NCBI GenBank assembly: GCA_026389335.1
Contig: JAPLIB010000012.1
Location: 1 to 64,000 of the forward strand
Direction of reading: 5' to 3'
Source: Cyanobacteriota bacterium
Lineage (GTDB): Bacteria; Cyanobacteriota; Cyanobacteriia; PCC-6307; Cyanobiaceae
DNA length: 64,000 nt
Shown piece by piece: positions 37,139 to 48,095 of this stretch (position 1 is its first letter; each line of letters begins with the position of its first letter). The notes beneath the pieces were generated by a model. It did not search any database, was not told the DNA's origin, and worked only from the letters and a program-made list of their open reading frames with translations. The translations under genes and the position numbers were made by a program.

Positions 37139-37211
37139 TGGCCCCCCTTGTCGGCTTCGGTTAAATGGGCCTCCCCTATCCGGGAAGACCCGGGGCCGAG
37201 GACGCCTGAAC

Positions 37212-37988
37212 ATGAAGCGAACCTACCTGGCCCTGACGGGGCTACTCCTGGCCGGCACCGCCCTTGCGGCGGCCCTGCCGCCCGGCTCCCTGCCTCTGGC
37301 CCGGGCCGATGTCCTGTTCGACAGCCGCCCTGTGGAGGCGGCCAACTTCGCGATCCTGGCCCGACCGGTGGGCGATGACGACTGGAACCTGCTGGTGCTG
37401 GAGCAACTGCGCCGGCGGCCCACCTGCTGGCAACAGCGCCCCGATGGCCTGGTAGATCCCAGCCTCAACCGCTTCGACTTCACGGGAATCTGCGGCCGCT
37501 ACCTGGACAGCAACGGCTATTCGCTGCGCATCAATCGCGACGATCTGGCCGGCAGCTGGCGCCTGCGCCTGGTGCAACGGGGCCCCACCCTGTACCTCCA
37601 GGCCAGCTCGGTGGCCTCACCCACCGAACTGGTGGTGGGCCGGGCGGAAGTGGCTCGCCGCGATCGCGATGGCTTTGTCGCCCTGCAGCTGGATCCCGGC
37701 TGGGAACTGCAACGCCGCAGCTTCGGCAACCAGGCCCTCAGCCACATCTATTTCGCCAACGACACCAGCCTCCCCCAGCTGATCGCCCAGGCGGCCGGCG
37801 AATTGCTGAAGCCACCGCCGGCGCCCCCGGCGACAGCAGTGGCGCCACAGCTGGCCCGTCGCTCCCTCCTCAGCCGCAACTGGCGCCAGGGGAGCAACGG
37901 CGGCTCTGCCAGCAGCGACGCGCTCACGCCACTGCTGGCAGAGCCCGGTCGCACCATCGCCCTGCAGGTGATTCCCTTCAAGGACTGA
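37212..37988 (+). CDS. DUF3747 secreted protein
   Basis: A 258-residue protein with a signal peptide (cleavage near residue 32, LARADV), then a conserved core: [53 protein letters not shown] and LYLQASS. This matches the cyanobacterial DUF3747 family of unknown function. The C-terminus is Ala/Pro-rich. It is divergently transcribed from rnhA with 73 bp between, so promoters overlap. Confidence 0.85.
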   Translation: MKRTYLALTGLLLAGTALAAALPPGSLPLARADVLFDSRPVEAANFAILARPVGDDDWNLLVLEQLRRRPTCWQQRPDGLVDPSLNRFDFTGICGRYLDSNGYSLRINRDDLAGSWRLRLVQRGPTLYLQASSVASPTELVVGRAEVARRDRDGFVALQLDPGWELQRRSFGNQALSHIYFANDTSLPQLIAQAAGELLKPPPAPPATAVAPQLARRSLLSRNWRQGSNGGSASSDALTPLLAEPGRTIALQVIPFKD

Positions 37989-38059
37989 GGCGACAGCAGC
38001 GACCAGGGGCCAGTTGGATTGCCGGCCGCCTCCCCCTGTCCACCTCCCGAAGCATCCCG

Positions 38060-38065
38060 TAAGAT
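38060..38065 (+). promoter_or_regulatory. -10 element of the candidate sRNA
   Basis: TAAGAT, a good match to the sigma70-type TATAAT, lies about 6-7 bases before the start of the structured transcript. No clear -35 box is visible, as is usual in many cyanobacterial promoters. Confidence 0.55.
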
Positions 38066-38071
38066 TCACTC

Positions 38072-38165
38072 GTGAGGAGTGAGGAACGCCCTTTCAGGGT
38101 CGAAACGAGGACAGACTCCTGGAAACGTTCCACTTTTAAGCCCTGCCTTCGGCGGGGCTTTTTTT
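38072..38165 (+). ncRNA. Candidate Yfr2-like (cyano-1) small RNA
   Basis: A free-standing unit of about 94 nt: a -10 box, a first hairpin (CACTC-GTGAG-GAGTG at 38068-38082), a second stem (GCCCTTTCAGGGT), an unpaired ACTCCTGGAAACGTTCC segment and a strong terminator. The CTCCTGGAAACG motif is, from memory, the conserved loop of the Yfr2/cyano-1 sRNA family of picocyanobacteria, which are abundant regulators paired with Yfr1. Family identity is not verified; the sRNA architecture itself is clear. Confidence 0.65.
38139..38165 (+). terminator. Rho-independent terminator of the sRNA
   Basis: Stem AGCCCTGCC / GGCGGGGCT with a TTC loop, followed by seven T. Confidence 0.92.
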
Positions 38166-38542
38166 ATGGCTGGCTTGCATGGACGCCCCTCGATCGCCAG
38201 ACAGCAGGCGCGGGCCCTACCGCTGACGCGGAGATTCCATCCGGAAGCAGGCTGAGACAGCCGCGCATGAATCTCGACTTCCTGGCTCGACCAGATCTTC
38301 GGCACAGCCATTGATCTCGAACTCCAGGGAGGCCTGAGATGCAGTCCGGCTGAGATCAACAGGAGACCACTCTGACGTTCGCCTGGAGCGTGGGCGGGCT
38401 TTTCGCTCAGAACCGGCTGGAGGCACCACGCACCCTGGGGATCAGCCGCAGGATTGGCGCCAGCTCTGACTCGGTGGGGCAGGCTCACGGGACAGCTGGG
38501 CCATCCCGGCGTCCGTGGTCCATGGCCCCGGAGCGCCCCAGC
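38166..38542. other. Intergenic stretch between sRNA and rplL terminator
   Basis: About 375 bp with no supportable gene. Short open frames are present but show no conserved character. Confidence 0.5.
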
Positions 38543-38570
38543 AAAAAGCCGGTCCCAACAGGGACCGGCC
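38543..38570 (-). terminator. Terminator of the rplJL operon
   Basis: On the minus strand: GCCGGTCCC-TGTT-GGGACCGGC followed by TTTTTGC, about 66 bp after the rplL stop. Confidence 0.9.
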
Positions 38571-38635
38571 AGGGGAGCCCGCCTGGGGGCAGGCTCCGAG
38601 CGGGCGACAGGTTGGGCCGGAGCCCAACCTGGTGA

Positions 38636-39016
38636 TCACTTGATCGTGACTTTGCCGCCGACTTCTTCGAGTGTTTTCTGCAGAGCTTCGGCCTCGGACT
38701 TGGCAATGCCTTCCTTGACCGCCTTGGGGGCGGCTTCGACCAGGGCCTTGGCTTCGCCCAGACCGAGGCCGGTGGCCTCGCGGACGGCCTTGAGCACCTT
38801 GATCTTGGCGGCGGGGTCGAAGCTCTCGAGAATGACGTCGAATTCGGTCTGCTCTTCCACCGCCTCAACGGCGGCAGGAGCGGCGGCCATCACCACGCCG
38901 GCGGAAGCCGCAGCGGAAACGCCGAAAGCCTCTTCAATCTGCTTGACGAGCTCGGAAGCTTCCAGCAGGGAAAGAGTCTTCAGCTGCTCGAGAATGGTGT
39001 CAGTGGTAGCGGACAT
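38636..39016 (-). CDS. rplL: 50S ribosomal protein L7/L12
   Basis: A 126-residue stalk protein. The N-terminal dimerisation helix ([26 protein letters not shown], by position 8-33) and an Ala-rich hinge are followed by the C-terminal factor-binding domain with [22 protein letters not shown] and [12 protein letters not shown]. It recruits translation GTPases. It follows rplJ by 61 bp in the usual operon and is followed by a clear terminator. Confidence 0.97.
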   Translation of the reverse strand: MSATTDTILEQLKTLSLLEASELVKQIEEAFGVSAAASAGVVMAAAPAAVEAVEEQTEFDVILESFDPAAKIKVLKAVREATGLGLGEAKALVEAAPKAVKEGIAKSEAEALQKTLEEVGGKVTIK

Positions 39017-39077
39017 GGTTGTGAATCAGCAACAGATCGGGTGGTTGGACGGTCGGGATGACAGTCGGAGGAGCGGC

Positions 39078-39605
39078 TCAGCCTTCGCCGGATTCGGCGT
39101 GCTGCTTGAGCGCCCTGGCAAGGCCGGAAGGAACTTCGTTGATGCCCACAGCCAGCTGGGTGGCCACGGCATTGATCGCACCGGCGATCTGGGCCATGAG
39201 CACCTCCTTGGAGGGCAGGTCCCCGATGGCCTGGATGTCGGTCTGGGAGAGGAGTTTGCCTTCGAAAAGGCCCCCCTTCATTTCCGACTTCTTGGTGTCC
39301 TTCTGGAAGGACTGCACGGCCTTCACCGCACCGCCCACATCCCCTTTGACAAGGATGAACGCGTTGGTGCCGGTGAGCAGGGAATCGAGTTCCGACCAGG
39401 TGCTGTCGCCATCAATGGCCCGGCGCATCAAGGTGTTCTTGGTCACCTTGCAGACGCCGTTGGCGGCCCGGAGACGGATCCGAAGATCGGTCATCTCCTT
39501 GATGGACAGACCCTTGTAATCAAGGACCAGCGCCATTTCGGCTTCACCGAGGAGCCCTTTGAGCTCTTCGACGATCTGTTGCTTGTTCTCCAGCGTGCGG
39601 CCCAT
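39078..39605 (-). CDS. rplJ: 50S ribosomal protein L10
   Basis: A 175-residue protein anchoring L7/L12 to the stalk base. [19 protein letters not shown] begins the conserved region, with [20 protein letters not shown] and the C-terminal helix that binds L12 dimers. ATG 39605 is chosen by family alignment; codons upstream fall in the leader hairpin. The ATG sits directly after a 9-bp GC stem, so initiation may be controlled by structure. Confidence 0.96.
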   Translation of the reverse strand: MGRTLENKQQIVEELKGLLGEAEMALVLDYKGLSIKEMTDLRIRLRAANGVCKVTKNTLMRRAIDGDSTWSELDSLLTGTNAFILVKGDVGGAVKAVQSFQKDTKKSEMKGGLFEGKLLSQTDIQAIGDLPSKEVLMAQIAGAINAVATQLAVGINEVPSGLARALKQHAESGEG

Positions 39606-39750
39606 GGGAGGGGGGTCACCCCCTCCCGGGCCAAAACCTGTCGCGTGCACCTCGGCAGGACTTACACCGCTGGAGCGACGGAATGGATCCGGCGCCGATT
39701 CAGAGATGACCTGCTGTCTTGGGTAGGGCGCGAGCCCATCTGGCCGAAGC
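39606..39750 (-). promoter_or_regulatory. L10 leader of the rplJL operon
   Basis: Minus-strand 5' leader preceded by TAGGAT (39757-39762) as a likely -10. It contains GACAGCAGG and, further on, GTCCTGCCGAGGTGC, the sequence typical of bacterial L10 leaders bound by the L10(L12)4 complex. It ends with GGGAGGGGG/CCCCCTCCC (39606-39627) next to the rplJ ATG, sequestering the purine-rich ribosome-binding site. Autogenous translational control is expected from the family. Confidence 0.78.
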
Positions 39751-39970
39751 CAGATCAGATATCCTACATCACGCCCTGCTGAAGCAAGCCGTGACTGAGC
39801 AAGCCGAGGCGGAGCAGGAAGCCGCCTGTGAGCCGGTGGGGTGCGGCCAGCCCACCGGCTCCCCTGTCAGCTCGCTGGAGCTGGCGGCCTGCTCCGATCA
39901 GCCTCACCTGGCTCGCTGACCACATCACGGCGCTGGGGGCGCGGAATGCCCCATCGCCCGCCTGACCGAC

Positions 39971-39999
39971 ACAACAAAGCCCCCGCTGCTGCGGGGGCT
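39971..39999 (-). terminator. Terminator/attenuator after rplA
   Basis: Minus-strand stem AGCCCCCGC-AGCA-GCGGGGGCT followed by TTGTTGTG. The T-tract is imperfect, so partial read-through into rplJ is possible. The remaining bases to rplA hold nothing else recognisable. Confidence 0.75.
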
Positions 40000-40058
40000 G
40001 GCTGACCCAAACTGGACCCCGGGCCGCAAGTCGGCTCAGGGCGGCTCAGACCACAGGA

Positions 40059-40766
40059 TCAACCGTCCTGCTTGATGTCCTGCAGGGCGGTGAAGTCCAC
40101 CTGAACGGAGGGCCCCATGGTGGAGGTGACATACAGGCTCCTCCAATAGCGGCCTTTGGCGCCGCTGGGCTTCTGGCGATCGATGGTTTCCTGCAGGGCC
40201 TTGAGGTTGTCGAGCAGCTTGGCCGCATCGAAGCTGGCCTTACCGAAGCGCACGTGCACAATGCCGGCGCGGTCGGCCCGGAACTCGAGCTTGCCCGCCT
40301 TGAACTCGTTGATGGCACCAGCCAGGTCGGTGGTGACGGTGCCGGCCTTGGGGTTGGGCATCAGGCCGCGGGGACCGAGCACCCGGCCGAGCTTGGCCAC
40401 CTTCGGCATCATGTCCGGGGTGGCGATCAGCAGGTCGAAATCCATCGCCCCACCAGCGATCTGATCCACCAGCTCCTCATCACCGGCCAGGTCGGCGCCG
40501 GCGGCCTTGGCCTCGGCCACCTTCTCGCCCCGGGCGATCACGGCGATGCGGATGGTCTGGCCGGTGCCGTGGGGCAGGGCCACGGTGGTGCGCAGCTGCT
40601 GGTCGGTGTACTTGGGATCGATGCCGAGGCGCACGTGGGCCTCCATCGTTTCATCGAAACGGGCATTGGCGTTGGCCTTGATCAGCTCGATCGCCTCGGT
40701 GGGCTCGTAGCTGCGGTCTTCGACCTTGGCGGCAATCGCCGTGTAGCGCTTGGAAATTCTGGGCAT
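40059..40766 (-). CDS. rplA: 50S ribosomal protein L1
   Basis: A 235-residue protein of the L1 stalk, binding 23S rRNA and helping E-site tRNA release. [16 protein letters not shown] starts the conserved sequence; [30 protein letters not shown] is spread over the signature region and [12 protein letters not shown]-like residues end it ([15 protein letters not shown]). Start ATG 40766 by family length. It follows rplK by 125 bp. L1 normally represses its own operon. Confidence 0.97.
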   Translation of the reverse strand: MPRISKRYTAIAAKVEDRSYEPTEAIELIKANANARFDETMEAHVRLGIDPKYTDQQLRTTVALPHGTGQTIRIAVIARGEKVAEAKAAGADLAGDEELVDQIAGGAMDFDLLIATPDMMPKVAKLGRVLGPRGLMPNPKAGTVTTDLAGAINEFKAGKLEFRADRAGIVHVRFGKASFDAAKLLDNLKALQETIDRQKPSGAKGRYWRSLYVTSTMGPSVQVDFTALQDIKQDG

Positions 40767-40891
40767 GGCGGGAATGGGGTACAGGCGACCGGATGGTCTC
40801 CCCCGATGGGGTGAATCAGGTGGAAGCGGAACCATCACGGAACCCGTGGGCGCCGTGGTGGGGATGGAGCAGAGCGACCTGGTGGCGCAGC

Positions 40892-41317
40892 TCAGTCGTT
40901 GACGGCGACGCCCATGTTGCGGGCGGTGCCTTCAATGATGCGCATGGCCGACTCGACGCTGCTGCAGTTGAGATCAGGCAGCTTGGTCTTGGCGATCTCC
41001 TCGAGCTGGGCCCGACTGATCGCACCGACCGATCCCTTGGCGGAGGTGGCGGCACCCTTATCGATGCCGGCCGCCTTGGAGATCAGCACCGAGGCGGGCG
41101 GTGTCTTGGTGATGAAGGTGAAGCTGCGGTCTTCAAAGACCGAGATCTCCACCGGAATCACATAGCCGGCCTTGTCCTGGGTGCGGGCGTTGTATTCCTT
41201 ACAGAACGCCATGATGTTGACCCCGTGCTGGCCGAGGGCAGGACCCACCGGCGGCGCGGGGTTGGCTTTGCCGGCATTGAGGGCCAGCTTGATCACGGCT
41301 ACGACTTTCTTGGCCAT
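40892..41317 (-). CDS. rplK: 50S ribosomal protein L11
   Basis: A 141-residue protein of the GTPase-associated centre. [35 protein letters not shown] and [14 protein letters not shown] are diagnostic, and the C-terminal RNA-binding domain ends [13 protein letters not shown] 41317 gives the exact family length; eight codons upstream are not conserved. It binds the thiostrepton/stringent-response region of 23S rRNA. Confidence 0.97.
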   Translation of the reverse strand: MAKKVVAVIKLALNAGKANPAPPVGPALGQHGVNIMAFCKEYNARTQDKAGYVIPVEISVFEDRSFTFITKTPPASVLISKAAGIDKGAATSAKGSVGAISRAQLEEIAKTKLPDLNCSSVESAMRIIEGTARNMGVAVND

Positions 41318-41529
41318 CGGCTGGGCTGAGAAGACGCACACCCTTGCGGAGGTGCGGGACGGGAAAGCTCCGGCTAAGGAGCGTGGACGGATTTCCCTGA
41401 GGGGGGAACAGGCGACCGTACACCCCGGCGGGATGGACGGTGGACGCTGCGTCCTGAGGGGAGCCTGCGGATCACCCCGCCCGAGGGGAGGTGTGGGCTG
41501 GTGAAGATCCCGGGGGTCTGCACCACAAG

Positions 41530-41554
41530 GGCCGTCCTCCGCAGGGAGACGGCC
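41530..41554 (-). terminator. Hairpin between nusG and rplK
   Basis: GGCCGTC...GACGGCC stem with a GC-rich interior, 14 bp after the nusG stop. No T-tract follows, so it may be an RNA-processing or pausing element rather than a full terminator. The remaining 210 bp to rplK likely holds the rplKA promoter. Confidence 0.45.
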
Positions 41555-41567
41555 GCAGCAACGCCGA

Positions 41568-42272
41568 TCAGTTCTGTTTGCTGATCTGGGAGAACTCGAG
41601 CTCCACCGGGGTTTCCCGGCCGAAGATCGACAGCAGGGCCTTGAGCTTGCTGCGCTCGCCGGACACTTCGATCACCTCGCCCTGGAAGTCCTTGAACGGA
41701 CCAGCCGTGACCAGGATCTGATCGCCTTCGGCCAGGTCGACCTTGACCACAGGCTTTTTCTCAGCGGCCCGCTTGAAGATGCGACCCACCTCATCGCGAC
41801 TCAGGGGCCGGGGCTTGATGTGGCCGCGGGCCTTGCCGGTGGCCCGACGATCCTCCGCCCCGACGAAGTTGATGACGTTGGGAGTACTGCGCACGGCCAT
41901 CATCGTGTCCTCATCGAGGACCATCCGCACCAACACGTATCCCGGGAACACCTTCTCCTCGATCGACTGGCGGCTGCCATCCTTTTTGAGCTTCATCCCC
42001 GGGGTCTGGGGGATTTCAATCTCGAGGATGCGGCTGTCAACGCCAAGGGTGACGGCCCGCTGCTCCAGGGTGGCCTTCACCTTCTTCTCACAGCTGGAGG
42101 CCACCTGCACCGCATACCAGCGGGCCACCTGGGGCTTCTCCTGCGCCGCAGGGGGCTCGGCCGCGCCTGCATCGAGCACAGGGGCTGGGTCCAAGGCCTC
42201 GGCAGGGGGCAGCTCCAGGCCCTCCTGAACATCCAGATCGCTTTCAGGCACGGCACTCACGGAAGGAAACAT
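41568..42272 (-). CDS. nusG: Transcription termination/antitermination factor NusG
   Basis: A 234-residue NusG. An Ala/Pro/Glu-rich 50-residue N-terminal tail precedes the NGN domain ([39 protein letters not shown]) and the KOW domain ([20 protein letters not shown]). It binds RNA polymerase and couples it to ribosomes or Rho/S10 partners. ATG 42272 shares a base with the secE stop (TGATG), so the two are coupled. Confidence 0.95.
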   Translation of the reverse strand: MFPSVSAVPESDLDVQEGLELPPAEALDPAPVLDAGAAEPPAAQEKPQVARWYAVQVASSCEKKVKATLEQRAVTLGVDSRILEIEIPQTPGMKLKKDGSRQSIEEKVFPGYVLVRMVLDEDTMMAVRSTPNVINFVGAEDRRATGKARGHIKPRPLSRDEVGRIFKRAAEKKPVVKVDLAEGDQILVTAGPFKDFQGEVIEVSGERSKLKALLSIFGRETPVELEFSQISKQN

Positions 42273-42571
42273 CAACTGAACACCTGCAGGGAGACCCAGC
42301 GGTAGAAGCGATCGAGAGCGGCGATCGCCGCCGCCGACAGCCCCACCATCAAAATCACAGCAATCGACTCACTGAAGAGCTGCTGACGGCTGGGCCAGAC
42401 CACCTTGCGCAACTCGGCGAGGATGGCCGCAATGAAGCCACCAACCACCGGCGCCTCAGGCGCGGACTCCGGCTCGGCGACGGCACTCTCGCTGACAGGA
42501 CCGGTGACACCGGTGATGCCGGCACGTTCGGCGTCGCTCTGGGTGGATCCGGAAGGGGTGATCTGGGCCAC
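42272..42571 (-). CDS. secE: Preprotein translocase subunit SecE
   Basis: About 99 residues. The conserved part is FIAAILAELRKVVWPSRQQL followed by a single membrane helix (IAVILMVGLSAAAIAALDRFY), the minimal SecE. The N-terminal 45 residues are an Ala/Ser/Pro-rich extension of unclear length: GTG 42571 is used here and GTG 42649 would be longer. SecE stabilises SecY in the plasma and thylakoid membranes. Confidence 0.88.
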   Translation of the reverse strand: MAQITPSGSTQSDAERAGITGVTGPVSESAVAEPESAPEAPVVGGFIAAILAELRKVVWPSRQQLFSESIAVILMVGLSAAAIAALDRFYRWVSLQVFS

Positions 42572-42579
42572 GGTTGAGG

Positions 42580-42597
42580 TGCCACTGCGAAGTGGCA
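42580..42597. repeat. Small hairpin upstream of secE
   Basis: TGCCACT-GCGA-AGTGGCA, a perfect 7-bp inverted repeat just ahead of the GTG at 42571. If that start is used, the hairpin lies over the ribosome-binding region; if GTG 42649 is used, it lies inside the coding sequence. Confidence 0.6.
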
Positions 42598-42675
42598 AAG
42601 CCACGGAGGGGAGTTCCGTCGAGGCCCTCAGGCTTCGACAAACGATCACCCTACCGGACGTGCCTGCGGCTCACC

Positions 42676-42717
42676 CTCCAGGACAGCGCCAGGTACGGGG
42701 CTGGCGCTGTCCTGGAG
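42676..42717. repeat. 17-bp perfect inverted repeat between clpB and secE
   Basis: CTCCAGGACAGCGCCAG and its exact reverse complement, separated by eight bases. A very stable hairpin in either transcript. No T-tract on either side, so it is not a canonical intrinsic terminator; it could block clpB read-through, protect a 3' end or be a processing site. Confidence 0.85.
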
Positions 42718-42845
42718 ACGACGGAACAACCCCGCAGCAGACCTGACCAGGGCTCTGCCGGCCGTAGAGAGCGCCGCTGAACACAGGCTTGCCGGGCGGC
42801 GAAGGGACGCGCAACCAGGACCGAGACAGGGTTTTCAGCCTTCTC

Positions 42846-45659
42846 CTAGAAGGGCAGGAAGCTGAGCTCGCCCCCTGCCGCCTCAGCCGCCGTCACCCGC
42901 ACGCCGCGGGCGCCGCTGAAGTGGTCCGCCAGCAGTTCGGTGGCCAGGGGGTTCTCGATGCGCCGGCGCAGCACCCGCCGCAGTGGCCGCGCCCCGTACT
43001 CGGGCTCGTAGCCCTGCTCCGCCAGGGCCGAAACCACCGCTTCCTCCACCACGAACTCCAGCTGCTGTTCACGCAGCAGGGTGGCCAGTTCGGCCAGCTG
43101 CAGCCGCACAATGCGCTGCAGTTCGGCGGGCCCCAGGGGCCGGAAGCGAATCACCTCATCGATGCGATTGAGGAACTCGGGCCGGAACTGGCGTGAGAGG
43201 GCCTGCTCCACCGCCTGCTCCAACTCGGCCTCCTCAAGGCTGCCGCGGGCCCGATCGAGGATGGCGCGGCTGGCCAGATTGCTGGTCATGATCACCACCG
43301 TGTGGCGGAAATCGACGGTGCGGCCCTGGGAATCGGTGAGGCGGCCGTCATCGAGCACCTGCAGCAGCAGGTTGAACACCTCGGGATGGGCCTTCTCCAC
43401 CTCATCGAGCAGCAGCACCGCATAGGGCCGGCGCCGCACCGCCTCGGTGAGCTGGCCGCCTTCCTCGTAGCCCACGTAGCCCGGCGGCGCCCCCACCAGC
43501 CGCGCCACGGCATTGCGCTCCATGAACTCGCTCATGTCCAGGCGCACCAGGGCCTCCTCCTCATCGAACAGGGCCGCCGCCAGCGCCTTGGCCAGCTCGG
43601 TCTTGCCGACGCCAGTGGGCCCCAGGAACAGGAACGAGCCCACGGGCCGGGTGGGAGCCTGCATGCCGGCCCGGGCCCGGCGGATCGCCGCCGCAACCGC
43701 CGCCACCGCCTCAGGCTGGCCGATCACCCGCTCCCCCAGGCGCAGCTCCAGATCGAGCAGCTTCTGCCGCTCGCCGGCCAGCAGCCGCTGCACCGGGATG
43801 CCGGTCCAGCGGGCCACCACATCGGCAATGTCACCCTCCTCCACCTGCTCGCGCAGCATCGGCTCCGCCTCCATCAGGGCCTCCAGCTCCAGACGCCGCT
43901 GCTGCAACCCATGCAGCTGGTCGTATTCGAGCCGGGCCGCCTCCTCGAGATCAGCATCGCGCTCGGCCTCGGCGATGGCATGGCGCAGGTCTTCGTCCTG
44001 CTGCAACAGCTCCCGCAGCTCGGCCAGCCGCTCCCGCTCCCCGGCCCAGCGCGCCTGCAGCCCCTCCAGCTCCTCGTGGGCCAGACGGCGCTGCTCCTGC
44101 AGCTGCAGCCGCTCCGCCACCGGGGCCGTCTCGGCCGCCAGCAAGGCCAGCTCGACGCGCCGCAAGGTCGCCTCGGCGGCCTCCACCAGCTGGGGCTTGG
44201 AGGTGACCTCCATCTTCAGCTGGGCCGCCGCCTCATCGACCAGGTCGATCGCCGAATCCGGCAGGCAGCGATCGACGATGTAGCGGGCCGCCAGCCGGGC
44301 TGCCGCCGTCAGGGCGCCATCGGTGATCGTGACGCCGTGGTGCAACTCGTAGCGCTCCTTCAGGCCCCGCAGGATCTGCACGCAGGTGTCCTGGTCGGGC
44401 TCGCGGATCAGCACCTGCTGGAAGCGGCGCTCCAGGGCCGGATCCTTTTCAATGCTGCGGCGGTAATCCTCGGGAGTGGTGGCGCCGATGCAGCGCAGAT
44501 CGCCCCGGGCCAGGGCCGGCTTGAGAATGCTGGCGGCATCGGGTCCGGAGCGCTCGCCCGCCACCACGTTGTGCAGTTCATCGATGAACAGCACCACCCC
44601 ACCGCGCTGACCAGGCGCATCGCCACCACTGCCATCGGCCTGGCGCACCTCCTCGAGCACACCCCGCAGCCGTTCCTCGAACTGGCCGCGAAACTTGGCG
44701 CCGGCGATCAGGGCACCGAGGTCGAGGGCCACCAGCCGCAGGCCCCGCAGGGCATCGGGCACCTCGCCAGCAACGATGCGCTGGGCCAGCGATTCGGCCA
44801 CGGCCGTCTTGCCGACGCCGGGCTCGCCGATCAGCACCGGATTGTTCTTGCTGCGGCGCGACAGCACCTGGATCAGGCGTCGGATTTCTGTATCGCGGCC
44901 AACCACCGGATCGAGGCTGCCGTCGCGGGCAGCGGCGGTGAGATCACGGCCGAAGCGCTCCAGCGCCGAGCGCTCACCCCCCGCCTCAGCCCCGTCCTCC
45001 CGTTCCAGGCGCAGCCCGGGCTCGGCGGCCGGCCCAGCGGCACGCTGCCGATCCGCGCCCAGCGCTGGCCCTGCCCCCCCAGCCAGCTCGATGGGACGCT
45101 GACCCGCCCCAGACCCTGGGGCACCGGGAAGCACGGGCCTGCCCCCCCCGGCACCGGCAGATACCGACCGGGCCGGGGCCACCGGCAAGCCCCCAGGAGC
45201 CGCCGCCACCGGTGCGGAACGCCACTGGCGCAGCAGCAGATCCTCGCTGAGGCCCTCCTCCGCCAGCAACCGGGCCGCAATACGGCGATCGGCGAGCAAC
45301 GCCAGCAACAGGTGCGGCACATCCAGCAACCGTGAGCCCCAGGCGGCGCGGCGGCGATCGGCGGCCTCCAGCAGATCCTCCAGCGCATCGCCGATGTAAA
45401 GGGTGCTGCCCAACCCCTCGGGCTGCTCCGCGCAGAAGCCCTCGAGCCGATCCAGCAAGCGATCGCCATCGAGCGGCAGTGGCTCGATCCAGCTGGCATA
45501 GCGAGCGTCCCGCAGCAGGGTGAGCAGCAGATGCTCCACATCCATGGCCCCATGGCGCCAGCGCCGGGCCAGGTCCTGGCTGGCGAGCAGCAGCTCCCAG
45601 GCCTGATCGCTGAAGCGATCCGGATCCGTGGTGAGGCTGACCGTGGAGCTGGAGGTCAC
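42846..45659 (-). CDS. clpB: ClpB-type AAA+ disaggregase (ClpB2-like)
   Basis: A 937-residue Hsp100. The N-domain ([19 protein letters not shown]) is followed by a Gly/Pro/Ala-rich linker of about 85 residues, NBD1 (Walker [10 protein letters not shown] near 278, FIDELHNVV), a short M-domain coiled coil, [10 protein letters not shown], and NBD2 (Walker [10 protein letters not shown] near 682, [23 protein letters not shown]). It lacks a ClpP-binding loop evident in ClpC. The position beside secE is typical of picocyanobacteria. GTG 45659 is chosen because the longer frame overlaps gloA. Confidence 0.9.
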   Translation of the reverse strand: MTSSSTVSLTTDPDRFSDQAWELLLASQDLARRWRHGAMDVEHLLLTLLRDARYASWIEPLPLDGDRLLDRLEGFCAEQPEGLGSTLYIGDALEDLLEAADRRRAAWGSRLLDVPHLLLALLADRRIAARLLAEEGLSEDLLLRQWRSAPVAAAPGGLPVAPARSVSAGAGGGRPVLPGAPGSGAGQRPIELAGGAGPALGADRQRAAGPAAEPGLRLEREDGAEAGGERSALERFGRDLTAAARDGSLDPVVGRDTEIRRLIQVLSRRSKNNPVLIGEPGVGKTAVAESLAQRIVAGEVPDALRGLRLVALDLGALIAGAKFRGQFEERLRGVLEEVRQADGSGGDAPGQRGGVVLFIDELHNVVAGERSGPDAASILKPALARGDLRCIGATTPEDYRRSIEKDPALERRFQQVLIREPDQDTCVQILRGLKERYELHHGVTITDGALTAAARLAARYIVDRCLPDSAIDLVDEAAAQLKMEVTSKPQLVEAAEATLRRVELALLAAETAPVAERLQLQEQRRLAHEELEGLQARWAGERERLAELRELLQQDEDLRHAIAEAERDADLEEAARLEYDQLHGLQQRRLELEALMEAEPMLREQVEEGDIADVVARWTGIPVQRLLAGERQKLLDLELRLGERVIGQPEAVAAVAAAIRRARAGMQAPTRPVGSFLFLGPTGVGKTELAKALAAALFDEEEALVRLDMSEFMERNAVARLVGAPPGYVGYEEGGQLTEAVRRRPYAVLLLDEVEKAHPEVFNLLLQVLDDGRLTDSQGRTVDFRHTVVIMTSNLASRAILDRARGSLEEAELEQAVEQALSRQFRPEFLNRIDEVIRFRPLGPAELQRIVRLQLAELATLLREQQLEFVVEEAVVSALAEQGYEPEYGARPLRRVLRRRIENPLATELLADHFSGARGVRVTAAEAAGGELSFLPF

Positions 45660-45696
45660 GCGGAAACAGGCAGTGGGGCATGGAGTCAGGCCGGAC

Positions 45697-46134
45697 TCAG
45701 GCCGCAGCCGCGGCCGAACCCGTGGGGGCAGCGGCATCGCCTCGGGAGGATCGTTCGATCAGCTCGATGCGATAGCCGTCGGGATCCTCCACAAAGGCAA
45801 TCATCGAGGAGCCGCCCTTGACCGGACCGGGTTCGCGCACCACCTTGCCGCCCTTGGAGCGGATCGTCTCGCAGGTAGCGACGATGTCCTCACAGCTCAC
45901 GGCCAGATGGCCGAAGGCCGTGCCCAGCTCGTAGTGATCAGTGTCCCAGTTGTGGGTGAGCTCCAGCACCGCCGTGTCGCTCTCATCGCCGTAACCCACA
46001 AAGGCCAGGGTGTAGCGGTACTGGGTGTTGTCGCCACGGCGCAACAGCCGCATCCCCAGCAGCTCGGTGTAGAAGGCAATCGAACGCTCCAGATCGCCGA
46101 CGCGCAGCATGGTGTGCAGGAATCTCATGGTCAT
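45697..46134 (-). CDS. gloA: Lactoylglutathione lyase (glyoxalase I)
   Basis: A 145-residue VOC-fold enzyme converting methylglyoxal-glutathione hemithioacetal to lactoylglutathione. [46 protein letters not shown] and [13 protein letters not shown] contain the metal ligands (His, Glu, His, Glu). A poly-Ala tail ends the protein. ATG 46134 (MTM) or 46128 is the start; upstream codons to 46698 are non-coding in character. clpB follows by 37 bp. Confidence 0.93.
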   Translation of the reverse strand: MTMRFLHTMLRVGDLERSIAFYTELLGMRLLRRGDNTQYRYTLAFVGYGDESDTAVLELTHNWDTDHYELGTAFGHLAVSCEDIVATCETIRSKGGKVVREPGPVKGGSSMIAFVEDPDGYRIELIERSSRGDAAAPTGSAAAAA

Positions 46135-48002
<1,868 letters not shown>

Positions 48003-48095
48003 GCAGCGCCTGGTAAGGGCCCTGACCAGATGCAGGAGTTCGCCCAAACCATGGACGTCGATCCCAGCCAGGCCGGCAGCTGAGCCGACTCCTGA

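Noticed and set aside
39719-39919. 66-residue plus-strand ORF in the L10 leader region
   Set aside because: It is antisense to the structured leader, with no conserved features.
42580-42597. Interpreting the small hairpin as a secE terminator
   Set aside because: No T-tract and only a 7-bp stem, so it is listed as a repeat without function.
43302-45335. 677-residue plus-strand ORF antisense to clpB
   Set aside because: It is Gln/His/Leu-rich, as expected from reading the reverse of a high-GC gene; ClpB motifs on the other strand are unambiguous.
48003-48095. A 17-residue ORF downstream of eno
   Set aside because: Too short, no ribosome-binding site and no conserved character.
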